Source: Acidobacteriota bacterium
GTDB taxonomy: Bacteria > Acidobacteriota > Thermoanaerobaculia > Multivoradales > SZUA-115
Reading direction: 5' to 3'
Length of the DNA: 35,608 nucleotides
Assembly: GCA_024277255.1 (NCBI GenBank)
Contig: JAJRVQ010000100.1
Location: 1 to 35,608, forward strand
Position 1 is the stretch's first letter, and each line of letters opens with the position of its first letter. The position numbers and the translations under genes were made by a program. Below are positions 1 through 7,903 of this stretch, piece after piece. Below the pieces are notes generated by a model that ran no database searches, was not told where the DNA came from, and worked only from the letters and a program-made list of their open reading frames with translations.

Positions 1-3000
1 CCACCGTCAAGCTGTCGAAGGTAAAGGTGGAACCGGCATTGCCGTTAGAGACCACCACGCCGTTGGCGAAAGGCGCCACGCCGATGTTGGTATCGGTGAT
101 CGTCGTCGAACCGAAGTCGAAGGCGGTATTCGGGGAGGTCTGTACTGAGATCCCGGTGCTGGTCACGTCGGTGATCGTGGTGCTACCGGTGACCGTGACC
201 GGGTCGCTCAACGTGCTCAGCCTCACCCCTTCATTCGGGCTGGTGAGCGAGGTCAACGAACCAAAGGTCCAACCCGGTGTGGCGCCGGTGCGCAGGGTGG
301 TGACGGCAAGGTCGAGCGCCGGCCCACCGGTGGCGTTGATCACCCCGGCGGTACTCTGGATATCGACGATCCCGCCCAGGCTGGTCATGATGCCGGCGCC
401 GTTGGTGGTGCTCACGTTCAGGCTGGCGAAAGTGACGCTACCGCCGCTGTCGTTGGTGATCATGACCCCCGGATGCGGCGCCTCGAAGGAAGATTCCCCC
501 GCCGCGGTGACCCCGGTGGCGCCGAACGAAAGCGCCGCCGCCGAGTTGTTGACCGAGATACCGAAAGTGCTCGGATTGTCGATCTGGGTGGTGGTCGAAC
601 TCAATGCGCCGGTGACGTTGTACAAGCGGATGCCGTGCGAAGCGCTGGCCAACGAGTCGATCAGGTCGAAGGTCATCGCCAGGTCACCGCCGTCGATGTC
701 GATCGCCGCGCCCCCGGCATCGATGATCGAGGTGTCGGAGACGGTCACCGTGCCCACCGCGTTGCCGAAGAGGCCGGCGCCGGCGCTTGCCACGATGTTG
801 AGACCGCGAATCTCGTGGCTGCCGGTCAGGTCGATGCCATTGCCGCCCGCGTGGGTGATGTGCGGCCGGGTCGAGGCGGTGACCAGAGTCTGGCCGCAGG
901 CGACGAGGTCAACGCCGTGGCCGATCAACCGCTGCCCCTCTTTCAGGGAAATGCCGGCGTCGAGACCGGTCACCACCGGCGTCAGCCCCTCGAAGAGGAA
1001 GATGGTGTCGCCGGCCACCGAGGCCGCTTCGGCTTCGGCGAGGGTGTGGAAGGGGTTGGTCAAGGTGCCCAAGGAAGCACCCGGTTGCGAGTTGTCGACG
1101 AACCAGACCGTCTCCTCGATGAGCAGCGTCGCTGTACCGCTAACCAGATTGCCGTCGTCATCGCCGACCAGATAGTTGAAATTGTCGATACCGGTGAAAC
1201 CCGGCGGCGGGTCGTAGTCGAAAGTGCCGGTGTTGATATCGACGTTCGACACCGCGCCGCCCTTGGCGGTCACCGCGTCGAACGTGGCGATGGTCAGCGG
1301 GTTGCCGTTGTTGCCGTCCGGGTCGCTGTCGTTGGCCAGCAGTCCGGGAAAGGCCGGAGATCCGTCGACCGAGATCTTGACGTTGCCACAGGCTTCGTAC
1401 TGCTCGTTGAGGATGACCGGGGTGGTCATGAGACTTCCCGCCACCAAGGTCAGGTCCGGGTTGGCGGCGATCAGATCGTCCAGCGTCACCCCCGTGGCCG
1501 CACCACCGGTGTTGTCGATCTCGATGGTGTATTCGAGGATGTCGCCCGGTTCGGCCGGCGCGGCAGAGATCAAGGTATCGACCTTGGTCGCCGCCACGTT
1601 GGGGGCCACCGTGTCGATCAAACTGACGTCGAGCTGGGCCACGGCGAGACTACTCCCGGTGTCGCGCACGGTGAACACGATCGCGCCCACGTTGGCGAAA
1701 TCAGCTCCGGCGCCGAGAACCGGGTGGAAGCCGAGGAAGGCCATGTGAACGTCCTCGGCCGCACCGACCGCCGGCAGGACCAAGGCGGCGCGCGAGGAGT
1801 TGGCGCCGTCGGTGAAGACCTCTATCAGCAGTTCCATCCCGGCGGTAGTGCCCTCGACACGCAGCCGGAAGGTGGTCGCATTGCCGCTGGTCAGATCCAC
1901 TCCGCCGAGGCCGGTTGGATCGAGAAGGGCCGGATCGCTGTCACCGTCCCAGGTCAATACCGCCTCGCCCCGCGTGTCCGGGTCGGCGATGAAAGTGAAT
2001 TGGCCTGCCCCCACCGACGTCGCCACGGCCCCCAAGCCGCTGAGCCGCGAGGCGGTCAGATCGCGGGTGGCTCCCACCATCCCGGCGCCCCCTACCGTCG
2101 AAGCAGCATCCGGCGGAACGGTCAGTGGGGTTTGCAGGGTCGAGAAATCATCGACTACCACCGCGCCGACTGGAGGCGATGCGAGGAGGGCGAAGAGAAA
2201 GAGGAGTCCCCCGGCCCCAGACGCCCGACCCGATCGGCGGATGACGAAGAGGGCAGCTCCGGTCAGAAGCACAAGGAGTAACACCAACCCCACCGTATCG
2301 AGGGTCGGGATCACCGTCGCCGGCTGTGCGGTACCGAAGCCGCGGATCATCCAGTTGCCGGAGGTGCCGACGTTGTCCACCAGGTCGAGCAGATTGTCGG
2401 GGTCGCCGGGCGGCGCGAGCAGCGGCGGATCGGGTGGATCGGTCGACCACACGCCGACCCAGGAACTCCCCGCGCTGGCGCTAGTATCGATCGCCGCGGG
2501 AGCCGGCGGCGGCATCACGCCGCCACGCATCACCACCCCGATCAACAGGTCGCCGGCGGCTGACACCGACACCGGCGTGGCCAATGAATAGACCGAGAAG
2601 GTGTCGCCGTCGAGCACCTGGATGGTCTCATCGAAGGTCGCCAACAGGTTGGCGCCGTTGGACGGGTCACCGTCCGGGTCGAGATAAACGGCGAGTTGAA
2701 TCGGTCCACCCACCGCCATGCTGGGGCCCGGAGAGAAGAGCACCCAGATCTGCTCCAAGACGAAGCCGGGGGCCGGTGAGACAAAGCGGTTGAACCACAG
2801 AAAGTTGCGTGCCGGTGGGCCGGCGAAGCCGAAGTCGCCGTCGCGGGTGTCGTCGTCGAGCACCAGCTGCACGGGGAAATCGGCCAGCGCCGGCAACGGC
2901 GGGTTGGCCTCGGTAGGCGCCGACAAACGTGGCGCGAAGGAACCCAGGAGCCCTCCGGATGAGGCCAGCGCGACCGAACTTGCGGCGAGAACCGCCAGAG

Positions 3001-3067
3001 CGACCAGAGCGACCCAGAGGTAGCCGCCGACTCTTTGCCGGCCGTCGATGCGGTACTGCGTGTGCAT
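1..3067 (-). CDS. Large exported beta-helix surface protein, 3' end beyond window
   Basis: This frame is open without a stop from an ATG at 3067 to the left edge (1022 residues seen, carboxyl end missing). Order of parts: signal or anchor helix (about residues 15-36); a beta-rich domain (60-245); an IPTL-type segment starting VIPTLDTVG (252-260) with a hydrophobic helix and the basic RRSGR (277-281); at once a second hydrophobic stretch (287-302); a beta region; a DUF11-like stretch (about 485-555); a cadherin/VCBS-like Ig domain (about 565-650, with FDYDPPPGFTG); and from about 652 a pectin-lyase-like beta helix rich in short G/T/S/N repeats. It is predicted to act outside the cytoplasm, perhaps in adhesion; no catalytic residues are recognised. 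It lies 62 bp downstream of the DUF11 protein at 3130-6159 on the same strand and is probably cotranscribed. The internal sorting-type signal is odd and suggests two exported proteins fused in frame. Confidence 0.85.
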   Translation of the reverse strand, partial: MHTQYRIDGRQRVGGYLWVALVALAVLAASSVALASSGGLLGSFAPRLSAPTEANPPLPALADFPVQLVLDDDTRDGDFGFAGPPARNFLWFNRFVSPAPGFVLEQIWVLFSPGPSMAVGGPIQLAVYLDPDGDPSNGANLLATFDETIQVLDGDTFSVYSLATPVSVSAAGDLLIGVVMRGGVMPPPAPAAIDTSASAGSSWVGVWSTDPPDPPLLAPPGDPDNLLDLVDNVGTSGNWMIRGFGTAQPATVIPTLDTVGLVLLLVLLTGAALFVIRRSGRASGAGGLLFLFALLASPPVGAVVVDDFSTLQTPLTVPPDAASTVGGAGMVGATRDLTASRLSGLGAVATSVGAGQFTFIADPDTRGEAVLTWDGDSDPALLDPTGLGGVDLTSGNATTFRLRVEGTTAGMELLIEVFTDGANSSRAALVLPAVGAAEDVHMAFLGFHPVLGAGADFANVGAIVFTVRDTGSSLAVAQLDVSLIDTVAPNVAATKVDTLISAAPAEPGDILEYTIEIDNTGGAATGVTLDDLIAANPDLTLVAGSLMTTPVILNEQYEACGNVKISVDGSPAFPGLLANDSDPDGNNGNPLTIATFDAVTAKGGAVSNVDINTGTFDYDPPPGFTGIDNFNYLVGDDDGNLVSGTATLLIEETVWFVDNSQPGASLGTLTNPFHTLAEAEAASVAGDTIFLFEGLTPVVTGLDAGISLKEGQRLIGHGVDLVACGQTLVTASTRPHITHAGGNGIDLTGSHEIRGLNIVASAGAGLFGNAVGTVTVSDTSIIDAGGAAIDIDGGDLAMTFDLIDSLASASHGIRLYNVTGALSSTTTQIDNPSTFGISVNNSAAALSFGATGVTAAGESSFEAPHPGVMITNDSGGSVTFASLNVSTTNGAGIMTSLGGIVDIQSTAGVINATGGPALDLAVTTLRTGATPGWTFGSLTSLTSPNEGVRLSTLSDPVTVTGSTTITDVTSTGISVQTSPNTAFDFGSTTITDTNIGVAPFANGVVVSNGNAGSTFTFDSLTV
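2159..2320 (-). other. Internal IPTL-CTERM-like segment followed by second hydrophobic helix
   Basis: Residues 250-303 of the large beta-helix protein. VIPTLDTVG is followed by about 16 hydrophobic residues, then RRSGR, which is the motif-helix-basic order of IPTL-CTERM sorting tails. Instead of ending, the frame continues through nine residues into another hydrophobic stretch ending ASPPVGA, which resembles a signal peptide. No stop codon is present in this frame, and the two other forward frames give no short alternative ending here. The predicted topology is a membrane hairpin with both large domains outside. Confidence 0.6.
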
Positions 3068-3129
3068 TCCCTTGCTCTCCACTGTGTTTCTCTTGTTCCT
3101 CGTTGGTCTTCTCGTCGTGGTGACCCGGC

Positions 3130-6100
3130 TCATGGCACCACCACCGACCAGGCCGAGGTGTCGCCCGATTCGAAACCATCGGCGAAGATCAACGGTGTCC
3201 CCGGCAGCACCAGGCTGTCGACGAAGCCGTCGACGCCGGTAGCCGCCGGATCGAAACCGATCGTGCACAGCGCCGATCGAGTGCTCGCCGGTGAGGTGAA
3301 GTCGGTTTCAAGCGGGATGAATCCTCCTCCCGTGTCTTGGACCAGGAAGCTCTTGGTCACCGCTCCCAGCTCGCTGCCGGAAGGGCAGGCCGGCTGCGAG
3401 AAGAAGGCGCAATCGACCATGAAGGTGACGAAGCTTCCCGGCGCCGCATCGAGCCGCACCGCAGCCAAGATCATCTGATCACCGGCCCCCAAGTCGACAC
3501 ACTGGGAAACGGCGCCGCTGGCGCCCGCGCCTTGATCAGCCACTTGCGCCGACCCGGAGAGCGGTGAGCCGCCGGCATCGGTCGTGTTGTAAGCAGCCGG
3601 CGCGGTCGGCGTCCAATCGACCAACGAACAGTCGAAGTAGCCGTTGGCGAAGAGGTTGCCGGCATCGATGCGGAATTCGCGGATGAAGTCGCTGCCCGGG
3701 TTGCCGCTGCCGGTACCGTCGAGGGCGTTGCCGGCCGTGTCTTGTAGCCCATCCGCTACCCCCGGCGTGCTGGCCGTGCCGCAAGCGAAGAGGCGATATT
3801 GACCGTTGGCCAGAGCACCGCCCAGATCGAGTGTGACGGTGTCGGTGCCGGCGTCGTAGACAGCGGCCACTACCATGATCTCGGTGTCCGCCGGATCGAT
3901 CAGGTTGCAGGCGGTGGTCGCGACGTCGAGCGTGGGGCCGGAGGCCTGGAACAGCCGGTAGTTGCCCGAGTTCTCAACGCCGTTGGCCGCCGGGCTCTGG
4001 CCCATGGCCTCATCGAAGGCGACGGTCAGCTGTGTAAAGGCTACCTGAGCGACCTCGCACTCCTCCACCATTCCGTCTCCGGTATCCGGCAGACTGCCGA
4101 CCACCGTAACTTGCGGCGGTACCACATCGAGGTTGACCGTGGTGCAGCCTTGCGCCGTGGGGTTGCCACCGTTGGCGCTGTCATCCGCCATGTCGGCGCA
4201 GTTGTCGATCTGCGACACACCGGCGGCCAACGGGTCGTCCAGATCGACGGCGAAGACGATCGTCGCCCCCGCTCCTCCACCGGCCAGCTCGCCGCCACCG
4301 TTGACGTCGAAGGTACAGACCGAGCCTGGGACGACCGCCGCACAGTTCCACCCCGCTTCGCTGGCCCCGGCGTTGAACTGGGTATCGGAGGGTACCGTTT
4401 CGGTGATCACAACACCGGTCGCTCCCTGGTTACCGGTGTTGGCGTAGGCCAGGTCGAAGGCGATGGTGTCACCGGGGAAAGGCGTTGGGCCGGTGTAGCT
4501 CTTATCCAAAGTGAAGGCAGGCTCCGCGTTGAGCGGGGTCATCACCGTCTGACTGTTGTTGGCCGCTGGGTCGGCGCCGTTGGCGCCGTCGTCCGCCACC
4601 GAGGCGGTGTTGTCGATCGTCGCGATACCGGCGGCGACCGGGTCGCTCACCGTCACGGTGAAGGTGGCGGTCTGGTTGCCGGAACCGGCGGTGAGGGCAC
4701 CGACTGAAAGGAAACACAAGGTGCCGGCGGGCTCGGCGTCGCAGTCGAGGCCGGAACCGGCGGAGTTGCGTTCCCAGCCCGGATTGGTGCCGGAGGTCGT
4801 CGCCGCCGGAACCGTCTCGGTGAGCACCACACCGCTGGCGTTCTGGTCCCCGTTGTTGGCGTAGGTCAAGGTGTAGACCAGCGCACCGCCCGGCACCACG
4901 GTCGCCACGTCGGCCACCTTGGAGACCATCACTAGATCGGGCACTGCGTCGAGCGCGGTGAGAGCCGTCTGACTGTTGTTGGCCGTCGGATCGGCGCCGT
5001 TGGTGCCGTCATCCGCCACCGAGCCGGTGTTCGAGATCTGCGTCGCGCCAGCCGCGACCGGATCGTCGACCACTACCTGGAAGGAGGCAACCTGGTTGCC
5101 ATCCGCAACCGCCAGGGCACCGATCGACAAGAAACAGAGCGTTCCCGCCGGCTGGCTGTCGCAACCGAGGCCGGAACCGGCAGAGTTACGCTCCCAGCCC
5201 GCGTTGGTGCCGGAAGTCGTCCCGGCGGGAACGGTCTCCGAGAGCACCACGCCGGTAGCGTCCTGGTCGCCGTTGTTGGCGTAGGTCAAGGTGTAGTTGA
5301 TCGTACCGCCCGGCATTACCGTGGCCACGTCACCGACCTTGGAGACCATCTCCAAATCCGGCGCGGCGACCAGCGGGATTTGCAGAGTCTGTGCGTTGTT
5401 AGCCGTCGGATCGGCACCGTTGGTGCCGTCATTGCCCACCGCGCCGGTGTTACCGATCTGGGTGACCCCGGCGGCGACCACCGCGTCCACCACGACTTGG
5501 AAGCCGACCGTCATGTTGACTCCCTGGCCGATCACCGCACCGACGGTCAAGAAACATTGGGTGCCGGCTGGTTGGCTATCGCAGTTGAGGCCCGAGCCGG
5601 CCGCGTTGCGTTCCCAACCGGCGTTGGTTCCCGAGGTGGTGTTGGCAGGAACCGTTTCGCTGACCACCACCCCGGTGGCGTCCTGGTCGCCGGCGTTGCG
5701 ATAGGTGAGCGAGTAGTTGATCGTGCCGCCGGGGGCGGTGGAGGCCACGTCGGCGGTCTTCGAAATCATCACCATGTCGGGCTCGGCCTCGACCGGCGTG
5801 CAAGTCGGGTCGGTAGCGCTGGTCGCATCGTCGGGATCATCGGTCAAGAACGAGGTGAACTCGTTGCCGTCGACCGCCCCCTGATTGCACACCTCGGCAG
5901 CACCCGCCGACAGCGGATTGTCGATCGTCGCCCGGAAGGTGACGGTCACCTTTCCGGGGGGCAGGATGGGAATCGACAGATTGACATCCTGGGCCCAGGC
6001 TCCGCGCGCCAGCGGCGGCAACGCACACAAGGCACAGGCGAAGAGGAGAACCCGGAAGGGCAGGCGGCGGTGGTGACCGGCCGGTGAAGGGGTACCAGCC

Positions 6101-6159
6101 GGTACCGTGTTCTCAGCCGCTGCTGTGTCGTCAGCCGCTGTAGGGGAGCTAGCCATCAT
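3130..6159 (-). CDS. Secreted protein with four DUF11 repeats and DGFE-type C-terminal tail
   Basis: A 1009-residue exported protein. A 30-residue polar leader precedes a signal peptide (RRLPFRVLLF, h-region to about residue 52) with a likely cleavage after AWA near residue 56. Residues 58-125 form a short beta domain. Four DUF11-type repeats follow at 127-266, 267-406, 407-546 and about 547-675; the first three are exactly 140 residues each and carry a shared SAGSGL/PAGTxCFL core. Residues about 680-830 look like an SbsA-type Ig-like domain (LTVAFDEAMG). Residues 835-985 look like a carbohydrate-binding-like beta sandwich, and the extreme end has IFADGFESGDTSAWS. The role is probably surface or extracellular; no enzyme motif is seen. 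The ATG is preceded by GAGGG. The next gene starts 62 bp downstream on the same strand. The tail recurs in the unrelated DUF1501 protein at 27876-29231. Confidence 0.88.
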   Translation of the reverse strand: MMASSPTAADDTAAAENTVPAGTPSPAGHHRRLPFRVLLFACALCALPPLARGAWAQDVNLSIPILPPGKVTVTFRATIDNPLSAGAAEVCNQGAVDGNEFTSFLTDDPDDATSATDPTCTPVEAEPDMVMISKTADVASTAPGGTINYSLTYRNAGDQDATGVVVSETVPANTTSGTNAGWERNAAGSGLNCDSQPAGTQCFLTVGAVIGQGVNMTVGFQVVVDAVVAAGVTQIGNTGAVGNDGTNGADPTANNAQTLQIPLVAAPDLEMVSKVGDVATVMPGGTINYTLTYANNGDQDATGVVLSETVPAGTTSGTNAGWERNSAGSGLGCDSQPAGTLCFLSIGALAVADGNQVASFQVVVDDPVAAGATQISNTGSVADDGTNGADPTANNSQTALTALDAVPDLVMVSKVADVATVVPGGALVYTLTYANNGDQNASGVVLTETVPAATTSGTNPGWERNSAGSGLDCDAEPAGTLCFLSVGALTAGSGNQTATFTVTVSDPVAAGIATIDNTASVADDGANGADPAANNSQTVMTPLNAEPAFTLDKSYTGPTPFPGDTIAFDLAYANTGNQGATGVVITETVPSDTQFNAGASEAGWNCAAVVPGSVCTFDVNGGGELAGGGAGATIVFAVDLDDPLAAGVSQIDNCADMADDSANGGNPTAQGCTTVNLDVVPPQVTVVGSLPDTGDGMVEECEVAQVAFTQLTVAFDEAMGQSPAANGVENSGNYRLFQASGPTLDVATTACNLIDPADTEIMVVAAVYDAGTDTVTLDLGGALANGQYRLFACGTASTPGVADGLQDTAGNALDGTGSGNPGSDFIREFRIDAGNLFANGYFDCSLVDWTPTAPAAYNTTDAGGSPLSGSAQVADQGAGASGAVSQCVDLGAGDQMILAAVRLDAAPGSFVTFMVDCAFFSQPACPSGSELGAVTKSFLVQDTGGGFIPLETDFTSPASTRSALCTIGFDPAATGVDGFVDSLVLPGTPLIFADGFESGDTSAWSVVVP
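4522..5781 (-). repeat. Three tandem 420-bp DUF11 repeat units
   Basis: Three in-register 420-bp units (5781-5362, 5361-4942, 4941-4522) encode 140 residues each and are similar at DNA level; for example ctgactgttgttggcc recurs 420 bp apart at 4549 and 4969. A fourth, more diverged unit follows to about 4120. Such arrays can expand or contract by recombination. Confidence 0.8.
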
Positions 6160-6314
6160 CGATCAAGCCCTCGTTGAGTCCGTTTTGGAGACAAGTGGAG
6201 TCACAATCCAACCCGCCCTCCCAAGCCAATGGAACCTGTGTCTGTAACGCGAAGCGAGTGGCACAGAAAGTGCGCAAGTACCTTTATCGGTCTGTCTTTC
6301 TGGTGTGCCTAAAT

Positions 6315-6320
6315 TTTATA
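6315..6320 (-). promoter_or_regulatory. Possible -10 element for the DUF11 gene
   Basis: The minus strand reads TATAAA followed by ATTT in an otherwise GC-rich spacer, about 156 bp before the ATG at 6159. No good -35 hexamer lies 16-18 bp upstream, so this is weak evidence. Confidence 0.25.
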
Positions 6321-6504
6321 CCAAGTCGAAATCTGGAATCAGGAACTGTGAACACGATCCCCGACTCCATCGCCGGCGCGACTGGCCGAGGCTCCACTTC
6401 ACGACTTCCATTGAACAGTGACCGAGGGGAGAGATCCGTTACAGCCCGACGGTAGGGTGTAGTGGCAAGCTGCCGGCAAGCGTTAGAATCAGCCGGATAG
6501 CTTC

Positions 6505-6552
6505 GGCCCGTTCGACTCGGCCCGTTCGACTCGGCCCGTTCGACTTGGCCCG
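6505..6552. repeat. 14-bp tandem repeat, 3.4 copies
   Basis: ggcccgttcgactc is repeated at 6505, 6519 and 6533 (the third ends in t), followed by a partial ggcccg at 6547. It lies about 100 bp upstream of the HtrA start. The unit length is more than one helical turn, so it is not an obvious phased operator; it may be a slippage product or a binding site. Confidence 0.85.
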
Positions 6553-6652
6553 CTAGCTTGATCACCTTGAATAGCCGGGTGTCTCGCTTCACCAACGACC
6601 CGAAATCATCAAAGCCATCCGGCCGCGCAAGAACCGAGAGGAGACCTCCACC

Positions 6653-7903
6653 GTGCAACCGCTCCATCTGCGCAATCCGCCAGCGGATTCCCCGCGAGTT
6701 CGCCGCGCCGGCTCCTTCTCCACACTCGCCATGGTGGCCGCTGCCTTTCTTCTACTTCTGGGTGGCTTTGTCGCCGGCAAGGGTTGGCCCGGCCCGGGCG
6801 CGCCGGCGGTCGGATCGCAACCTGATCATGACGGCCCACGGCTCACGGTAAACGGGCCGGATGCAGCCCTCCCAACAGCCGCTATCCAGCTGCAAAGAAA
6901 GACTGCGCCGCCGCCATCGGGCGCCCAGCTCAACAGCGAAGAGCGAGCGACGATCGAGATTTTCCAGGACGCCGCGCCGGGCGTGGTCTACATCACCTCG
7001 CTCGCGGTGCGCCGCGACTTCTTCAGCCTCGACGTGCACGAGATCCCCCAAGGGACCGGCACCGGCTTCATTTGGGACCGCGACGGCCACGTGGTCACCA
7101 ACTTCCATGTCATCCGCGGTGCCAGCCGGGCGCAGGTCACTCTCGCCGATCACTCCACCTGGGAGGCGGAAATGGTCGGAGTGGCGCCGGAGAAAGACCT
7201 GGCGGTACTGCGCATCCGGGCTCCGCGCTCCGCGCTGCACCCTATTTCGGTCGGTGGCTCGCGCAATCTTCAGGTTGGCCAGAGCGTCTACGCCATCGGC
7301 AATCCGTTCGGCCTCGACCAGACCTTGACCACCGGCATCATCAGCGCCTTGGGCCGCGAGATCGACTCGCAGGGCCGGCGTCCTATCCGCGATGTCATTC
7401 AGACCGACGCGGCGATCAACCCGGGCAACTCCGGGGGGCCGCTGCTCGACAGCGCGGGACGGCTGATCGGGGTCAACACGGCGATCTACAGCCCATCCGG
7501 TGCCTACGCCGGGATCGGCTTCGCCATCCCGGTCGACACCGTTCGCTGGGTGGTGCCGCGGCTGATCGCCGATGGCCGCCTCAGCCAGGCGGTATTGGGA
7601 ATCGAAGGGGTGGCGGTCGATCAGGTACTGCGCGGTAGCGACAGCGAGGGTGTGCTGATTCTGCGGGTGATCGCCAACAGCGGTGCCGAGCGAGCCGGCC
7701 TGCGCCCCAGCCGCCGGGACCGCTCCGGCCGGGTCCTGCTGGGCGACATCATCACCGGGATCAACGGTGCCGCGATCCGCTCGATGGACGACATTGCCCT
7801 GGCGCTGGAGCGCAGGCAACCGGGCGACGTGGTGCAGGTGGAGGCGCTGCGCGAACAGAGCCCGGTGCAAATCGAGGTACGGCTGGGGCGCGGCGGCCGG
7901 TAG
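6653..7903 (+). CDS. HtrA/Deg-type serine endoprotease with PDZ domain
   Basis: A 416-residue envelope protease of the trypsin-like S1C (HtrA/Deg) family that degrades or processes misfolded exported proteins. It starts at GTG 6653 with GGAG about 10 bp upstream. A membrane anchor or uncleaved signal spans residues 24-42, followed by a proline-rich linker. The catalytic triad is visible: His152 in TNFHVI, Asp182 in EKDLAVLRI, and Ser260 in NPGNSGGPL. One PDZ domain covers about residues 312-412, with LGDIITGINGAAI. A single PDZ plus an N-terminal anchor is closer to DegS than to the two-PDZ DegP layout. The stop codon touches the start of the OpgC-like gene (TAGATG), so the two are almost certainly translated from one message. 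Confidence 0.95.
   Translation: MQPLHLRNPPADSPRVRRAGSFSTLAMVAAAFLLLLGGFVAGKGWPGPGAPAVGSQPDHDGPRLTVNGPDAALPTAAIQLQRKTAPPPSGAQLNSEERATIEIFQDAAPGVVYITSLAVRRDFFSLDVHEIPQGTGTGFIWDRDGHVVTNFHVIRGASRAQVTLADHSTWEAEMVGVAPEKDLAVLRIRAPRSALHPISVGGSRNLQVGQSVYAIGNPFGLDQTLTTGIISALGREIDSQGRRPIRDVIQTDAAINPGNSGGPLLDSAGRLIGVNTAIYSPSGAYAGIGFAIPVDTVRWVVPRLIADGRLSQAVLGIEGVAVDQVLRGSDSEGVLILRVIANSGAERAGLRPSRRDRSGRVLLGDIITGINGAAIRSMDDIALALERRQPGDVVQVEALREQSPVQIEVRLGRGGR

Larger units (their letters stand above)
6160..6652. other. 493-bp divergent intergenic region
   Basis: The region lies between the start of the DUF11 gene (minus) and the HtrA gene (plus), so it should hold both promoters. I see an AT-rich patch at about 6300-6330 in which the minus strand reads TATAAA (6320-6315), a possible -10 element for the DUF11 gene without a convincing -35. 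There is also a 14-bp tandem repeat at 6505-6552. Open frames here are short and show no recognisable protein. Confidence 0.6.

Noticed and set aside
27..2281. Long plus-strand open frames opposite the beta-helix gene
   Set aside because: They are antisense shadows: repetitive Pro/Val/Arg-rich translations with no domain, while the minus frame gives continuous recognisable exported domains.
4120..5781. Regular repeats as a CRISPR array
   Set aside because: Units are 420 bp, coding and in frame, with no short repeat-spacer structure.
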